Positions 51,111 through 58,894 of a DNA stretch of 64,000 bases are shown here, piece by piece; position 1 is the stretch's first letter; each line of letters opens with the position of its first letter. A program made the translations under genes and the position numbers. The notes under the pieces were generated by a model. That model was given only the letters and a program-made list of their open reading frames with translations. It was not told the origin of the DNA and did no database searches. This DNA is from Streptomyces sp. CB02056 (GTDB taxonomy: Bacteria; Actinomycetota; Actinomycetes; Streptomycetales; Streptomycetaceae). The stretch is from assembly GCF_001905545.1 (NCBI RefSeq), contig NZ_LIPD01000009.1:602698-666697 (forward strand), read 5' to 3'.

Positions 51111-51215
51111 TGCAGGTGCACGTGCACCATGGTGGTGTGCGCTCACTGCAGATGCAAGAGTCGATTCACGTGCAGTCGCACTATTGGCATATGCAAGCGC
51201 CGAATGCACGTGCAT
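51111..51215. promoter_or_regulatory. Array of TGCA-N2-TGCA palindromes between HATPase and XRE genes
   Basis: TGCAGGTGCA (51111-51120) overlaps the 12-bp palindrome GTGCACGTGCAC (51116-51127); then TGCAGATGCA (51147-51156), TTCACGTGCA (51165-51174) and the 12-bp palindrome ATGCACGTGCAT (51204-51215). TTGGCATATGCAA (51184-51196) is a related imperfect site. The spacing between main sites is about 29-36 bases. The rest of 50909-51326 shows no gene. Confidence 0.65.
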
Positions 51216-51326
51216 CCTGGTGCGTGGAGTGCAGAACTGATAGGAACATCCGTCAGTATCGGCACCGTGAGCGCTCAACTGATGGCAGACTGTGCGCTGT
51301 TTGCCCTAGGTGGAGGTTTCGACCGC

Positions 51327-52193
51327 ATGACCACAGTTCAGCCGGGCGGCGGCTCGATGGTCCGCCGGATCCTCCTCGGCTCGCAGCTGCGCCGCCTGCG
51401 TGAGGCGCGCGGCATCACCCGCGAGGACGCGGGCTACGCGATCCGGGCCTCCGAGTCCAAGATCAGCCGCATGGAACTCGGCCGCGTCAGCTTCAAGGAG
51501 CGCGACGTCGCCGACCTGCTCAGCCTGTACGGCGTGGACGACGGCATCGAGCGGGAAGCCCTGCTCGGCCTCGTCCGCGAGGCCAACAAGTCCGGCTGGT
51601 GGCACAGCTTCAACGACGTGCTGCCGGGCTGGTTCCAGACCTACGTCGGCCTGGAGGAGGCCGCCCAGCTCATCCGCACCTACGAGGTGCAGTTCATCCC
51701 CGGACTGCTGCAGTCCGAGGAGTACGCACGGGCGGTTTTCGGCCAGAGTCGGCCGGTCATCAGCGAGGAGGAGGTCGAACGGCGGGTCAGCCTCCGGCTG
51801 CGCCGTCAGAAGTTGCTGACCGAGGGGGCCAGCCCGCGCCTGTGGGCGGTCATCGACGAGGCCGCGCTGCGCCGGCCGGTCGGCGGGCCCCAGGTGATGC
51901 GCGGTCAGGTGCAGTACCTGATCGACGTCGCCGAGCAGGCCAACGTGGTGATCCAGGTCATGCCGTTCCGGTTCGGCGCGCACGCGGGCGAGTCCGGGGC
52001 GTTCACGATCCTGCGCTTCCCGGAGCAGGACCTCGCGGACGTGGTCTACCTGGAGCAGCTCACCAGCGCGCTCTACCTGGACAAGCGCGACGACGTCGAC
52101 GCCTACATCCAGGTCATGGAGCGGCTCTGCGTGGACAGTCTCACGCCGGAGCGCACGATAGACCTGCTCGCCTCGATCCTGAAGGAACGCTGA
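51327..52193 (+). CDS. XRE-family regulator with DUF5753-type C-terminal domain
   Basis: A 288-residue WhiJ-like regulator. The helix-turn-helix at about residues 17-70 reads LGSQLRRLREARGITREDAGYAIRASESKISRMELGRVSFK. The C-terminal DUF5753-type domain has VLPGWFQTYVGLEEAA, TYEVQFIPGLLQSEEYARAV, RQKLL, LWAVIDEAALRRPVGG and VYLEQLTSALYLD. Such proteins partner with DUF397 proteins and control development or antibiotic genes. ATG 51327 follows GGTGGAGG. The palindrome array upstream is the likely autoregulatory site. Confidence 0.92.
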   Translation: MTTVQPGGGSMVRRILLGSQLRRLREARGITREDAGYAIRASESKISRMELGRVSFKERDVADLLSLYGVDDGIEREALLGLVREANKSGWWHSFNDVLPGWFQTYVGLEEAAQLIRTYEVQFIPGLLQSEEYARAVFGQSRPVISEEEVERRVSLRLRRQKLLTEGASPRLWAVIDEAALRRPVGGPQVMRGQVQYLIDVAEQANVVIQVMPFRFGAHAGESGAFTILRFPEQDLADVVYLEQLTSALYLDKRDDVDAYIQVMERLCVDSLTPERTIDLLASILKER

Positions 52194-52272
52194 GCCGCTG
52201 CCGTCCGGGGCCTGTGAGATCCCTCCCTCGCGAGGCCCCCGGCAGTCGGTCCGCCAGGCCGCCCACCCGCCG

Positions 52273-52911
52273 TCAGTCGCGGGCCGGCGGCCTCTCGCGT
52301 TCCGGCGGGGACGGTTGCGGCGGGCGGCCCAGCTCCCAGGCCAGGTCGTAGCGGCGGAAGAGGTCGGCCCGGATCGGCGCCAGCGGGATCTCGGCGCCCG
52401 GCAGCAGCACCCCGATGCAGCCGCCCATCAGCGCACTGCGCAGGACGGCGTGCTCGGCGACCGGGTCGGGCGCGCCCCAGTCGAGCAGCAGGCCCTGGAG
52501 CAGGGCCCCGAGCTGCTGCTGTTCCGGGTCCTGGACGAAGGCGCCGGTATCCGGGTCGAGGATCAGTGCCAGGTGCGAGCGCATCACCCGGGGGTGGTCC
52601 AGCGCCAGCCCGAGCACGGTGTCGATCGCCCGGGCCAGCCGGGCGTTCGGCGAGGAACCGGGTGCCAGTTCCGCCAGGGCGCAGGCCAGCGACTGGTGCA
52701 TCATCCGGTGCGTCGCGGACTGCATCAGCAGCCGTTTGCCATCGAAGTAGTACGAGAGCAGCCCGCGGGCGAGTCCGGCCCGCTCGGCGATGTCCGTCAG
52801 CGTGGTGCCCGCGTATCCGCGCTGGTCAACCAGCTCGACGGTGGCCCGCATGATGCGTCGGCGGGAGCGTTGCCGCATCTCCTCATTGACCGAATCCCCG
52901 CGAGGTGCCAT
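52273..52911 (-). CDS. TetR-family regulator
   Basis: A 212-residue repressor with the helix-turn-helix at about residues 15-60 (RRRIMRATVELVDQRGYAGTTLTDIAERAGLARGLLSYYFDGKRLL). A ligand domain follows. ATG 52911 is chosen: the frame extends to 53040 but that part overlaps two palindromes that look like its own operator. It is downstream of and in the same direction as the MFS gene but behind a terminator. A target is not obvious. Confidence 0.88.
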   Translation of the reverse strand: MAPRGDSVNEEMRQRSRRRIMRATVELVDQRGYAGTTLTDIAERAGLARGLLSYYFDGKRLLMQSATHRMMHQSLACALAELAPGSSPNARLARAIDTVLGLALDHPRVMRSHLALILDPDTGAFVQDPEQQQLGALLQGLLLDWGAPDPVAEHAVLRSALMGGCIGVLLPGAEIPLAPIRADLFRRYDLAWELGRPPQPSPPERERPPARD

Positions 52912-52922
52912 CGTGTCTGCTC

Positions 52923-52947
52923 CGAACGTTCGTTGGCTGCGAGCCAA
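52923..52947. promoter_or_regulatory. Two adjoining palindromes upstream of the TetR gene
   Basis: CGAACGTTCG (52923-52932) is followed directly by TTGGCTGCGAGCCAA (52933-52947; 6-bp arms, 3-base centre). TATATT on the minus strand (52946-52951) could be the -10 box, so binding would block transcription. Confidence 0.55.
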
Positions 52948-53023
52948 TATACTTGCGGAGCCGACAGCCGCACCGAGGAACCGTGCCCCGAGGGGCGCTG
53001 CCCGGGCGGCCGCCACGAAGACG

Positions 53024-53060
53024 GCCGGCTCCACCAACACGGGGGTTTGGTGGAGCCGGC
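53024..53060 (-). terminator. Hairpin terminator after the MFS gene
   Basis: GCCGGCTCCACCAA pairs perfectly with TTGGTGGAGCCGGC (14 bp) over a 9-base loop, 46 bases beyond the MFS stop. Confidence 0.85.
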
Positions 53061-53106
53061 GCCACGGCCCGACGGCCCGGAGATCGGCCGCGGGCGGGGC
53101 CCGGGG

Positions 53107-54621
53107 TCAGCGCTCGGTCAGGACTTCGGCGCGGGCCGCGGTCGACCCGGCTGATGAGTAATCATAATCCGGCACCGGCGCGGGAGTTGAGGCGCGGCGC
53201 CGGTCCACCAGGGCGCCCGCCGCCGCGACCACCAGGCCGACCAGGGCGACCATCGTGACGAACAGCAGCGCCGGCCGGTAGCCGTCCAGCTGGGCCTGCG
53301 GGCTGTCGCCGCCCGCGCTGCCGGCCGTGATCATCGCGGTCGCTCCGGCCAGGACCACCGCGGTGCCGACCTGGATCGCGGTGTTCACCAGGCCCGAGGC
53401 CAGGCCCTGCTCCTCGTCGCCCACGCCGTCGGTGGCGGCGATGTTCACCGAGGGGAAGGCGAAGGCGAAGCCCACGCCGAGCAGCAGCATCGAGGGCAGC
53501 ACCAGGCCGGGGTACGAGCTGTGCTCGTCCAGCCGCAGGAACAGCGCGAAGGCGGCGACCAGCGAGAGCAGGCCGATCGGCAGCAGCCGCCCGGTGCCGA
53601 AGCGGTCCACGATCGGGCCCATGAAGGGTGCCGAGAGCGCGATGAGGGCCGCGGCGGGGAGCAGGCCGAGGGCCATTTCCAGGGCCGACCAGCCGAGCAG
53701 GTGCTGGAGGTAGAGGGTGACCACGAACTGGAAACCGCCGTAGGCGCCGGTCATCGCGAAGGCGACCACGTTGGCCCGGGCGACCGAACCGTTGCGGAAG
53801 ATGCCGAGCCGGACCAGCGGGTGCGCGGCGCGGCTCTCCACCCGCAGGAAGGCGGCGGCCAGCAGGGCGACGACGAGCATCGAGCCGAGCGTGCGCGCGC
53901 TCAGCCAGCCGGCGCCCTGGGCCTCGGTGACGGTGAAGACCAGCAGCAGAACGGTCGCGGTGCCGGTGATCGCGCCCAGCGCGTCGTAGCCGCCCTTGGC
54001 GCGCTCCTCGACCGGGCGGGGGAGCAGCCGGACGGCGAAGACCAGTGCGAGCAGCGCGACCGGGACGGGCATCAGGAAGGTCCAGCGCCAGCCGACCGAG
54101 GTGAGCAGGCCGCTGAGCACCAGGCCGAGCGAGAAGCCGCTGGCACCGCAGGTGGTGTAGATCGACAGGGCGCGGTTGCGGGCCGGGCCCTCCGCGAAGG
54201 TCGTGGTGATGATCGACAGGCCGGCCGGGGCGGTGAAGGCGGCGCTGACGCCCTTGAGGAAGCGGGCCGCGATCAGCAGGCCGCCGTCGTCGACCAGGCC
54301 GCCGACCAGTGAGGCGGCGGCGAAGACGCCCAGGGCGACCAGGAACACCCGGCGGCGGCCGAGCAGGTCGGCGGCGCGTCCGCCGAGCAGCAGCAGACCG
54401 CCGTAACCGAGCACGTAGCCGGAGACCACCCACTGCAGGGTGGAGGTGGACAGGTGCAGGTCGGAGCCGATGGACGGGAGGGCGACGCCCACCATGGAGA
54501 CGTCCAGGGCGTCCAGGAACATGGCGGCGCAGAGCACGATCAGCGTGCCCCAGAGGCGGGGAGTCCAGTGCGGCCCGCTGGTTGACGGGGCATCGGGTGA
54601 TGGGAGGGTCGCGGTGGTCAT
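53107..54621 (-). CDS. MFS drug exporter, DHA2 (14-helix) family
   Basis: A 504-residue proton-driven exporter with 14 predicted helices. Motif A is GGRAADLLGRRRVF, motif B lies in LIAARFLKGVSAAFTAPAGL, and motif C in GFSLGLVLSGLL. Motif D1 is LDALDVSMVGVALPSI. The C-terminal tail is polar. ATG 54621 has no Shine-Dalgarno sequence; a good promoter ends 7 bases upstream, so the mRNA is probably leaderless. The gene is divergent from a MarR regulator and palindromes overlap the promoter, the usual arrangement of a MarR-repressed efflux pump. Confidence 0.92.
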   Translation of the reverse strand: MTTATLPSPDAPSTSGPHWTPRLWGTLIVLCAAMFLDALDVSMVGVALPSIGSDLHLSTSTLQWVVSGYVLGYGGLLLLGGRAADLLGRRRVFLVALGVFAAASLVGGLVDDGGLLIAARFLKGVSAAFTAPAGLSIITTTFAEGPARNRALSIYTTCGASGFSLGLVLSGLLTSVGWRWTFLMPVPVALLALVFAVRLLPRPVEERAKGGYDALGAITGTATVLLLVFTVTEAQGAGWLSARTLGSMLVVALLAAAFLRVESRAAHPLVRLGIFRNGSVARANVVAFAMTGAYGGFQFVVTLYLQHLLGWSALEMALGLLPAAALIALSAPFMGPIVDRFGTGRLLPIGLLSLVAAFALFLRLDEHSSYPGLVLPSMLLLGVGFAFAFPSVNIAATDGVGDEEQGLASGLVNTAIQVGTAVVLAGATAMITAGSAGGDSPQAQLDGYRPALLFVTMVALVGLVVAAAGALVDRRRASTPAPVPDYDYSSAGSTAARAEVLTER

Positions 54622-54628
54622 GGGGAGG

Positions 54629-54656
54629 ACAGTACATGCACATGCATTCAATGCAA
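54629..54656 (-). promoter_or_regulatory. Leaderless promoter and operator of the MFS exporter
   Basis: On the minus strand TTGCAT (54651-54656), 16 bp, then TACTGT (54629-54634), with ATG 7 bases on. The 13-bp palindrome TGCATTCAATGCA (54643-54655) covers the -35 box and TGCACATGCA (54637-54646) the spacer. Confidence 0.75.
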
Positions 54657-54687
54657 GTGAATTAGATGTGAACGCAATAATTGTCGA

Positions 54688-54702
54688 TGCACGTGCTAGG
54701 GT
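54688..54702 (+). promoter_or_regulatory. -10 box and half-palindrome of the MarR gene
   Basis: TAGGGT (54697-54702) lies 6 bases before GTG 54709, suggesting leaderless transcription. TGCACGTGCT (54688-54697), one mismatch from TGCACGTGCA, abuts it. Confidence 0.5.
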
Positions 54703-54708
54703 GGCGGC

Positions 54709-55143
54709 GTGGCTGAACTCGACTCCCCGGCGGAGACCGGTCTCGTCGCGCAGTGGCGCGAGCTGCTGGCCCGGCACGCTGCCGCTGCCTGCATGCTCGA
54801 CCGCGAGCTGGGCGACCGGTACGGGCTGGGCATGAGCGAGTTCGAGGTGCTGGAGCGCCTCGTCGAGGAGTGCGGGGGCGGCGGCGGGCCCGCGGTGCGG
54901 GTGAGCGAACTGGCCCACACCGTCCACCTGAGCCAGAGCGCGCTCTCCCGGCTGATCGCCCGCCTGGAGAAGGCCGGACTGGTCACCCGGGCGATGTGCG
55001 AGAGCGACCGGCGGGGCGTCGTGCTCACCCTCACCGAGGCCGGGCGGGAACGGTACGAGCAGGCCAGGCCGCTCCACCGCCAGGTGCTGGAGCTGACCCT
55101 CGGCGGTGGACTCGGGCCGGCCTGCGGATCGTCCACCGACTGA
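54709..55143 (+). CDS. MarR-family regulator
   Basis: A 144-residue winged-helix regulator: EFEVLERLVEECGGGGGPAVRVSELAHTVHLSQSALSRLIARLEKAGLVTRAMCESDRRGVVLTLTEAG is the MarR DNA-binding core with its wing (about residues 43-110). The Gly-rich insert before the recognition helices is slightly unusual. GTG 54709. It most likely represses the divergent MFS exporter gene through the palindromes at 54637-54655. It ends 58 bases before the convergent M56 gene. Confidence 0.9.
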   Translation: MAELDSPAETGLVAQWRELLARHAAAACMLDRELGDRYGLGMSEFEVLERLVEECGGGGGPAVRVSELAHTVHLSQSALSRLIARLEKAGLVTRAMCESDRRGVVLTLTEAGRERYEQARPLHRQVLELTLGGGLGPACGSSTD

Positions 55144-55201
55144 CGGATCGGCTTTCCGGCTGACGGAACGTCAAGAACCTTTGGCTGACGCCGGGTTGGC
55201 C

Positions 55202-56149
55202 TCAGAGCAGCGAGTGCAGCCCCGGTGCGGCGGCCAGCAGGACGACCACGGCGGGCGCGGCGAGCGCCCCGACGGTGAGCCGCAGCCGGTGCGGGACGGA
55301 GAGCCGCGGACGGCCCGCGAGCAGTCGGTCGACCCGCTTCGGGGACTGCGCCAGGCCGGGCGGACAGGAGCCGAACACCCCGCGGTCCAGGTTGAGTTCG
55401 GCCAGCGCGAGGGCGGTGGTGTGCCGGCCGTGCCGACGGGCGGCCCGGTCGTCGGCGGCCAGTTCGACCAGCTCCGCCACCTGGTCCCGGAAGGCGCTGA
55501 ACACGCCGACCCCGGGGAAGCCGGAGGCGAGCGCCTGGGCGAACTGCTGGAGCCAGTGGTGCCGGGCCCGGACGTGGCCGCGCTCATGGCTCAGCACGGC
55601 CGCCAGCTCCCGGTCGGTCAGCTGCCGGAGGGCGCCGGTGGTGACCACCAGCCGGGAGTCCGGTCCGGGCAGCGACCATGCCTCCGGGCGGACGTTCTCC
55701 AGAACCACCAGCCGCTCCCGGCGGCTCCGGTCGCTCTCGATGCTGTCCGGCAACTCGGGTGCGCGGGTGGACAGTTGGGCGTGCCGGCGATTGCGCAGCG
55801 CCTTGGCCGTGCGGACCTCGCGGGTGAGCGCCAACACCGTCTGCACCCCGCCCGCGGCCAGTGCCGCGGCGCACAGCCGGCCCCAGCCCTCGGCCTCCTG
55901 GAGGCCGTACGCCGCCTCCACGCCGTGCGGCGCGCCGCGGAACAGCAGCGCGCGCAGCTCCGGCAGGGCGGCGGAGGCCGCCAGGAGGAGGCCCAGCGCA
56001 CAGCAGAGCAGGACGGCCACCACCAGGCACTGCCACACCAGCAGTGCCAGCACCGGTTCGCGCTCCGCCCAGCGGGCCCGGGCCAGCGGCCGGGGCGCGA
56101 CGGTCGAGAGCAGCAGGCCGAGCAGCAGCAGGCCGATCAGGGCAGGCAT
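55202..56149 (-). CDS. M56/BlaR1-like membrane metallopeptidase
   Basis: A 315-residue integral membrane protein with a zinc protease site H188-E-R-G-H192 in AAVLSHERGHVRARHHW; the acidic third ligand is probably in ELVELAADDRAARR. Hydrophobic helices are at about 1-17, 33-60, 93-110 and at the C-terminus. The family includes BlaR1/MecR1 sensors and simple streptomycete M56 proteins without a sensor domain, as here. A BlaI/CopY-type repressor gene usually accompanies it; none is present. A DUF5134 gene lies upstream in the same direction. Confidence 0.88.
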   Translation of the reverse strand: MPALIGLLLLGLLLSTVAPRPLARARWAEREPVLALLVWQCLVVAVLLCCALGLLLAASAALPELRALLFRGAPHGVEAAYGLQEAEGWGRLCAAALAAGGVQTVLALTREVRTAKALRNRRHAQLSTRAPELPDSIESDRSRRERLVVLENVRPEAWSLPGPDSRLVVTTGALRQLTDRELAAVLSHERGHVRARHHWLQQFAQALASGFPGVGVFSAFRDQVAELVELAADDRAARRHGRHTTALALAELNLDRGVFGSCPPGLAQSPKRVDRLLAGRPRLSVPHRLRLTVGALAAPAVVVLLAAAPGLHSLL

Positions 56150-56303
56150 CGATGGGCTCCCCGAGTACGCACGGAACGCGACAACGCGCTCCCTGCCAAC
56201 CTATGCGCTGGCGACGTCCGGTGGAACGGCTTTCGTCCGGCCAGTGACCAACGCCACGCCCGGACGGGGCCCTTGGGGCGCCGGAGGTCGTGGCGTGCGG
56301 CCG

Positions 56304-56858
56304 TCACATGGTCAGGAGCATGGCGAACATGCCGATCCCCATGGTGAGTCGGCAGGCCTGTGGCAGACCGGTGGTGCCGACCGCGAGGGCGCCCGCCGGG
56401 GTGCGCAGCAGCCGGCTGCCGGTCCAGAGGGTGTATCCGCCGAAGTAGAGGAGGAGCGCCCCGGTCAGCGCCGGAAGGCCCAGGGCGGCGGCCTGGTGGT
56501 GCCCGTGGCCGGAGGTGCCCGTCATCGCGAGGGCCATGTACGTCATGGCGAGCGCGCCGACCGCGTGGTGCAGGCGGTGCGCCCGCCCGGCCGGGGCGTG
56601 GACGGCGGCGAGCAGGAAGGCGGCGGCGGGGAGGCCGAAGAGCCCGGCCCAGACGGCGGCCGGGACGGTGGCGCCGGTGACGGCCATCGCGGCCATGCCG
56701 AGCCCCATCAGGGCCTCGGCGGCGTCGGACTCGCGGGCGAGCGGCCGGTGTGCGCCGCCCGGGGCGCAGGGGGAGTGGCGCAGCCGGGTCAGGCAGGAGG
56801 TGCCCGCGCCGGCGGCGAGGAGGGCGAGGAGCCAGTTGACCAGGGCGGGTCCGTGCAA
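56304..56858 (-). CDS. DUF5134-like membrane protein
   Basis: A 184-residue membrane protein with six hydrophobic segments. MALAMTGTSGHGHH and other His/Met positions (HRLHHAVGALAMTYMALAM, GIGMFAMLLTM) suggest a metal-binding or copper-linked role, as for many DUF5134 proteins found near M56 peptidases. TTG 56858 is the start, supported by GGGAGG 6 bases upstream. It is 155 bases upstream of the M56 gene, in the same direction. The function is not known. Confidence 0.78.
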   Translation of the reverse strand: MHGPALVNWLLALLAAGAGTSCLTRLRHSPCAPGGAHRPLARESDAAEALMGLGMAAMAVTGATVPAAVWAGLFGLPAAAFLLAAVHAPAGRAHRLHHAVGALAMTYMALAMTGTSGHGHHQAAALGLPALTGALLLYFGGYTLWTGSRLLRTPAGALAVGTTGLPQACRLTMGIGMFAMLLTM

Positions 56859-56894
56859 CGGAGGCCTCCCGGGGCGGTGGGCGACGGGGCGGCG

Positions 56895-56995
56895 GGCGGC
56901 GAACAGATGACAACGGACAGCGGTCAGCGAACAGATGATGAAATCTGTCGGCTGTCAGTTGTCACCCGTCGGCTGTCGCCCGTGCGCCGCCCCCG
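56895..56995. repeat. Interspersed inverted repeat, copy D
   Basis: TGACAACGGACAG (56908-56920) pairs with CTGTCAGTTGTCA (56952-56964) over 12 of 13 bases; an inner CAGAT/ATCTG stem (56932-56936, 56943-56947) closes a 6-base loop. It begins GGCGGCGAACAG like copy A. It lies between the DUF5134 start and the ABC ATPase stop; the remainder of 56996-57182 shows nothing else. Confidence 0.78.
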
Positions 56996-57182
56996 TGCGC
57001 GGCGACGGACGTCCGGTCCACGATCACCGCACCCGGCCGGGCGTGGCCAGGGCGCGTACGGGGGCGCACAGTGGTGCCCGTCCTCGCGAAAGCCCTGGCC
57101 GCACGCCTGCCGCACGCCCACCGCACGCCTCGTGGCAAGCCCCGGCCGCAGAACGCGGTACCCGCCGGCCGGGCGTGCCCGC

Positions 57183-57941
57183 TCAGCCCTGGAGTCGCCC
57201 CGAGGCGACCACCCGGCTGAGGAACTGCCGGGTCCGCTCCTCCCGCGGGTCGCCGAACACCTGCTCCGGCGGCCCCTGTTCGAGCACCACCCCGCCGTCC
57301 AGGAAGCAGACCCGGTCGGCGACCTCGCGGGCGAAGCCCATCTCGTGGGTGGAGAGGACCATCGTCATCCCCTGCTCCTTGAGGTCCCGCACCACCGACA
57401 GCACCTCGCCGACCAGCACCGGGTCGAGCGCCGCGGTGATCTCGTCCAGGAGCAGCAGCCGCGGCCCGGTGGCCAGCGCGCGCACGATGGCGACCCGCTG
57501 CTGCTGCCCGCCGGACAGCCGGTCCGGGTACTCCTTCGCCTTGGCCGCCAGCCCGAGCCGGTCGAGCAGTTCCAGCGCCCGCGCCTCCGCCTCGGCCCGG
57601 GCGACCCGGTGCACCCGGCGCGGCGCGAGCGTGATGTTCTCCAGCACCGTCAGATGCGGGAACAGGTTGTACGACTGGAACACCACGCCGATCCGGCGCC
57701 GTACGGCGTCCTCGTCCGCGCGCGGATCGGTGATCTCCTCACCGTCCAGGAAGATCGCCCCGTCGTCGATCCCCTCCAGCAGGTTGACGCAGCGCATCAG
57801 CGTGGACTTGCCGGAGCCGGACGCCCCGATCAGCGCCGTCACCGAGTGCTCGGCCACGGCGAGGTCCACGTCGCGCAGCACCACCTGCTCGCCGAAGGTC
57901 TTGCGCACCGACTCCAGCCGGAGCACCTCGCTCGACGTCAC
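57183..57941 (-). CDS. Polar amino-acid ABC transporter ATP-binding protein
   Basis: A 252-residue GlnQ/HisP-type ATPase. All motifs are canonical: Walker A GASGSGKST, Q-loop VVFQSYNLFPHL, signature LSGGQQQR, Walker B LLLLDEITAALDP (Ile in place of the usual Pro-Thr), H-loop LSTHEMGF. GTG 57941 overlaps the permease stop. Together with the next two genes it forms a complete one-permease importer, distinct from gluABCD. Confidence 0.92.
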   Translation of the reverse strand: MTSSEVLRLESVRKTFGEQVVLRDVDLAVAEHSVTALIGASGSGKSTLMRCVNLLEGIDDGAIFLDGEEITDPRADEDAVRRRIGVVFQSYNLFPHLTVLENITLAPRRVHRVARAEAEARALELLDRLGLAAKAKEYPDRLSGGQQQRVAIVRALATGPRLLLLDEITAALDPVLVGEVLSVVRDLKEQGMTMVLSTHEMGFAREVADRVCFLDGGVVLEQGPPEQVFGDPREERTRQFLSRVVASGRLQG

Positions 57942-58894
57942 ACCGCACCTCCCTGCAGCTGGCGGCGGTTCATCCGGGTGGTCAGCCAGTCGGCGAACCG
58001 GGTCAACGGAATGGTCAGCACGATGAACACCAGCCCCGCCACCAGGTACGGCGTGAAGTTGAAGGACCGGGCCGCGATGATCTTCGCCGCGTACACCGCG
58101 TCGATCGCCCCGCCGATCGAGACCAGCCCGGTGTCCTTCTGGAGGCTCACCAGGTTGTTGAGCAGCGGCGGCACCACCCGGCGGACGGCCTGCGGCAGCA
58201 CCACGTACCGCATCGCCTGCGCGTTGGTCAGCCCCAGCGACCGGGCCGCGGCGCGCTGGCTCGGGTGCACCGACTCGATGCCGGAGCGGAACACCTCGGA
58301 GACGTACGCGGAGTACGTCAGCACCAGCGCGGCCCCGCCCAGCAGCAGCGGATCGGTGGTCACCCCGGTCAGCCGCAGCGCCGGCACCCCGGTGATCATC
58401 ACCAGCAGGCAGATGATCATCGGCAGCCCGAGGAAGAAGTCCACGTACGCGGTGGCCAGCAGCCGCACCGGCAGGAAGACCGGCCCGCGCAGCGTCCGCA
58501 GCACCGCCAGCAGCAGCCCGAACACCAGGATCAGCGCCCCGCAGCCGAGCATCAGCTCCAGGTTCAGCCGCAGCCCCTTCAGCACCTCGGGCAGTGCCTG
58601 GCGGGCGTAGTCGAGGTTGAAGAAGGTCCGCCGGGTCACCTCCCAGCCGGGGGAGTTGACGACCAGCAGGTAGAGCACGACGGCCGTCGCCAGGGTCGAC
58701 GCGGTGGCGATCAGCGCCGAGCGGCGGGCCCGGGAGCGCCGGTAGGCCTCGTGCGCCAGCCGCCGCTCGGACGGGCGGTAGCCGTCCTCCGCGGCCGGCG
58801 CCCCGGTCCGCACCGCCGGGGCCTTGGCGAGGTCCACTGAGCCCTCCCGGCCCGACGACTCCCCGCTCGGCCGGGGGCCCAGGTCAGCACTCAC
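57938..58894 (-). CDS. Polar amino-acid ABC transporter permease
   Basis: A 318-residue HisM-type permease. A 65-residue charged cytoplasmic N-terminus precedes the first helix; the EAA loop is RSGIESVHPSQRAAARSLGLTNAQAMRYVVLPQ. GTG 58894 overlaps the stop of the binding protein (GTGA), so all three genes are translationally coupled. Only one permease gene is present; it would act as a homodimer. Confidence 0.9.
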   Translation of the reverse strand: MSADLGPRPSGESSGREGSVDLAKAPAVRTGAPAAEDGYRPSERRLAHEAYRRSRARRSALIATASTLATAVVLYLLVVNSPGWEVTRRTFFNLDYARQALPEVLKGLRLNLELMLGCGALILVFGLLLAVLRTLRGPVFLPVRLLATAYVDFFLGLPMIICLLVMITGVPALRLTGVTTDPLLLGGAALVLTYSAYVSEVFRSGIESVHPSQRAAARSLGLTNAQAMRYVVLPQAVRRVVPPLLNNLVSLQKDTGLVSIGGAIDAVYAAKIIAARSFNFTPYLVAGLVFIVLTIPLTRFADWLTTRMNRRQLQGGAV

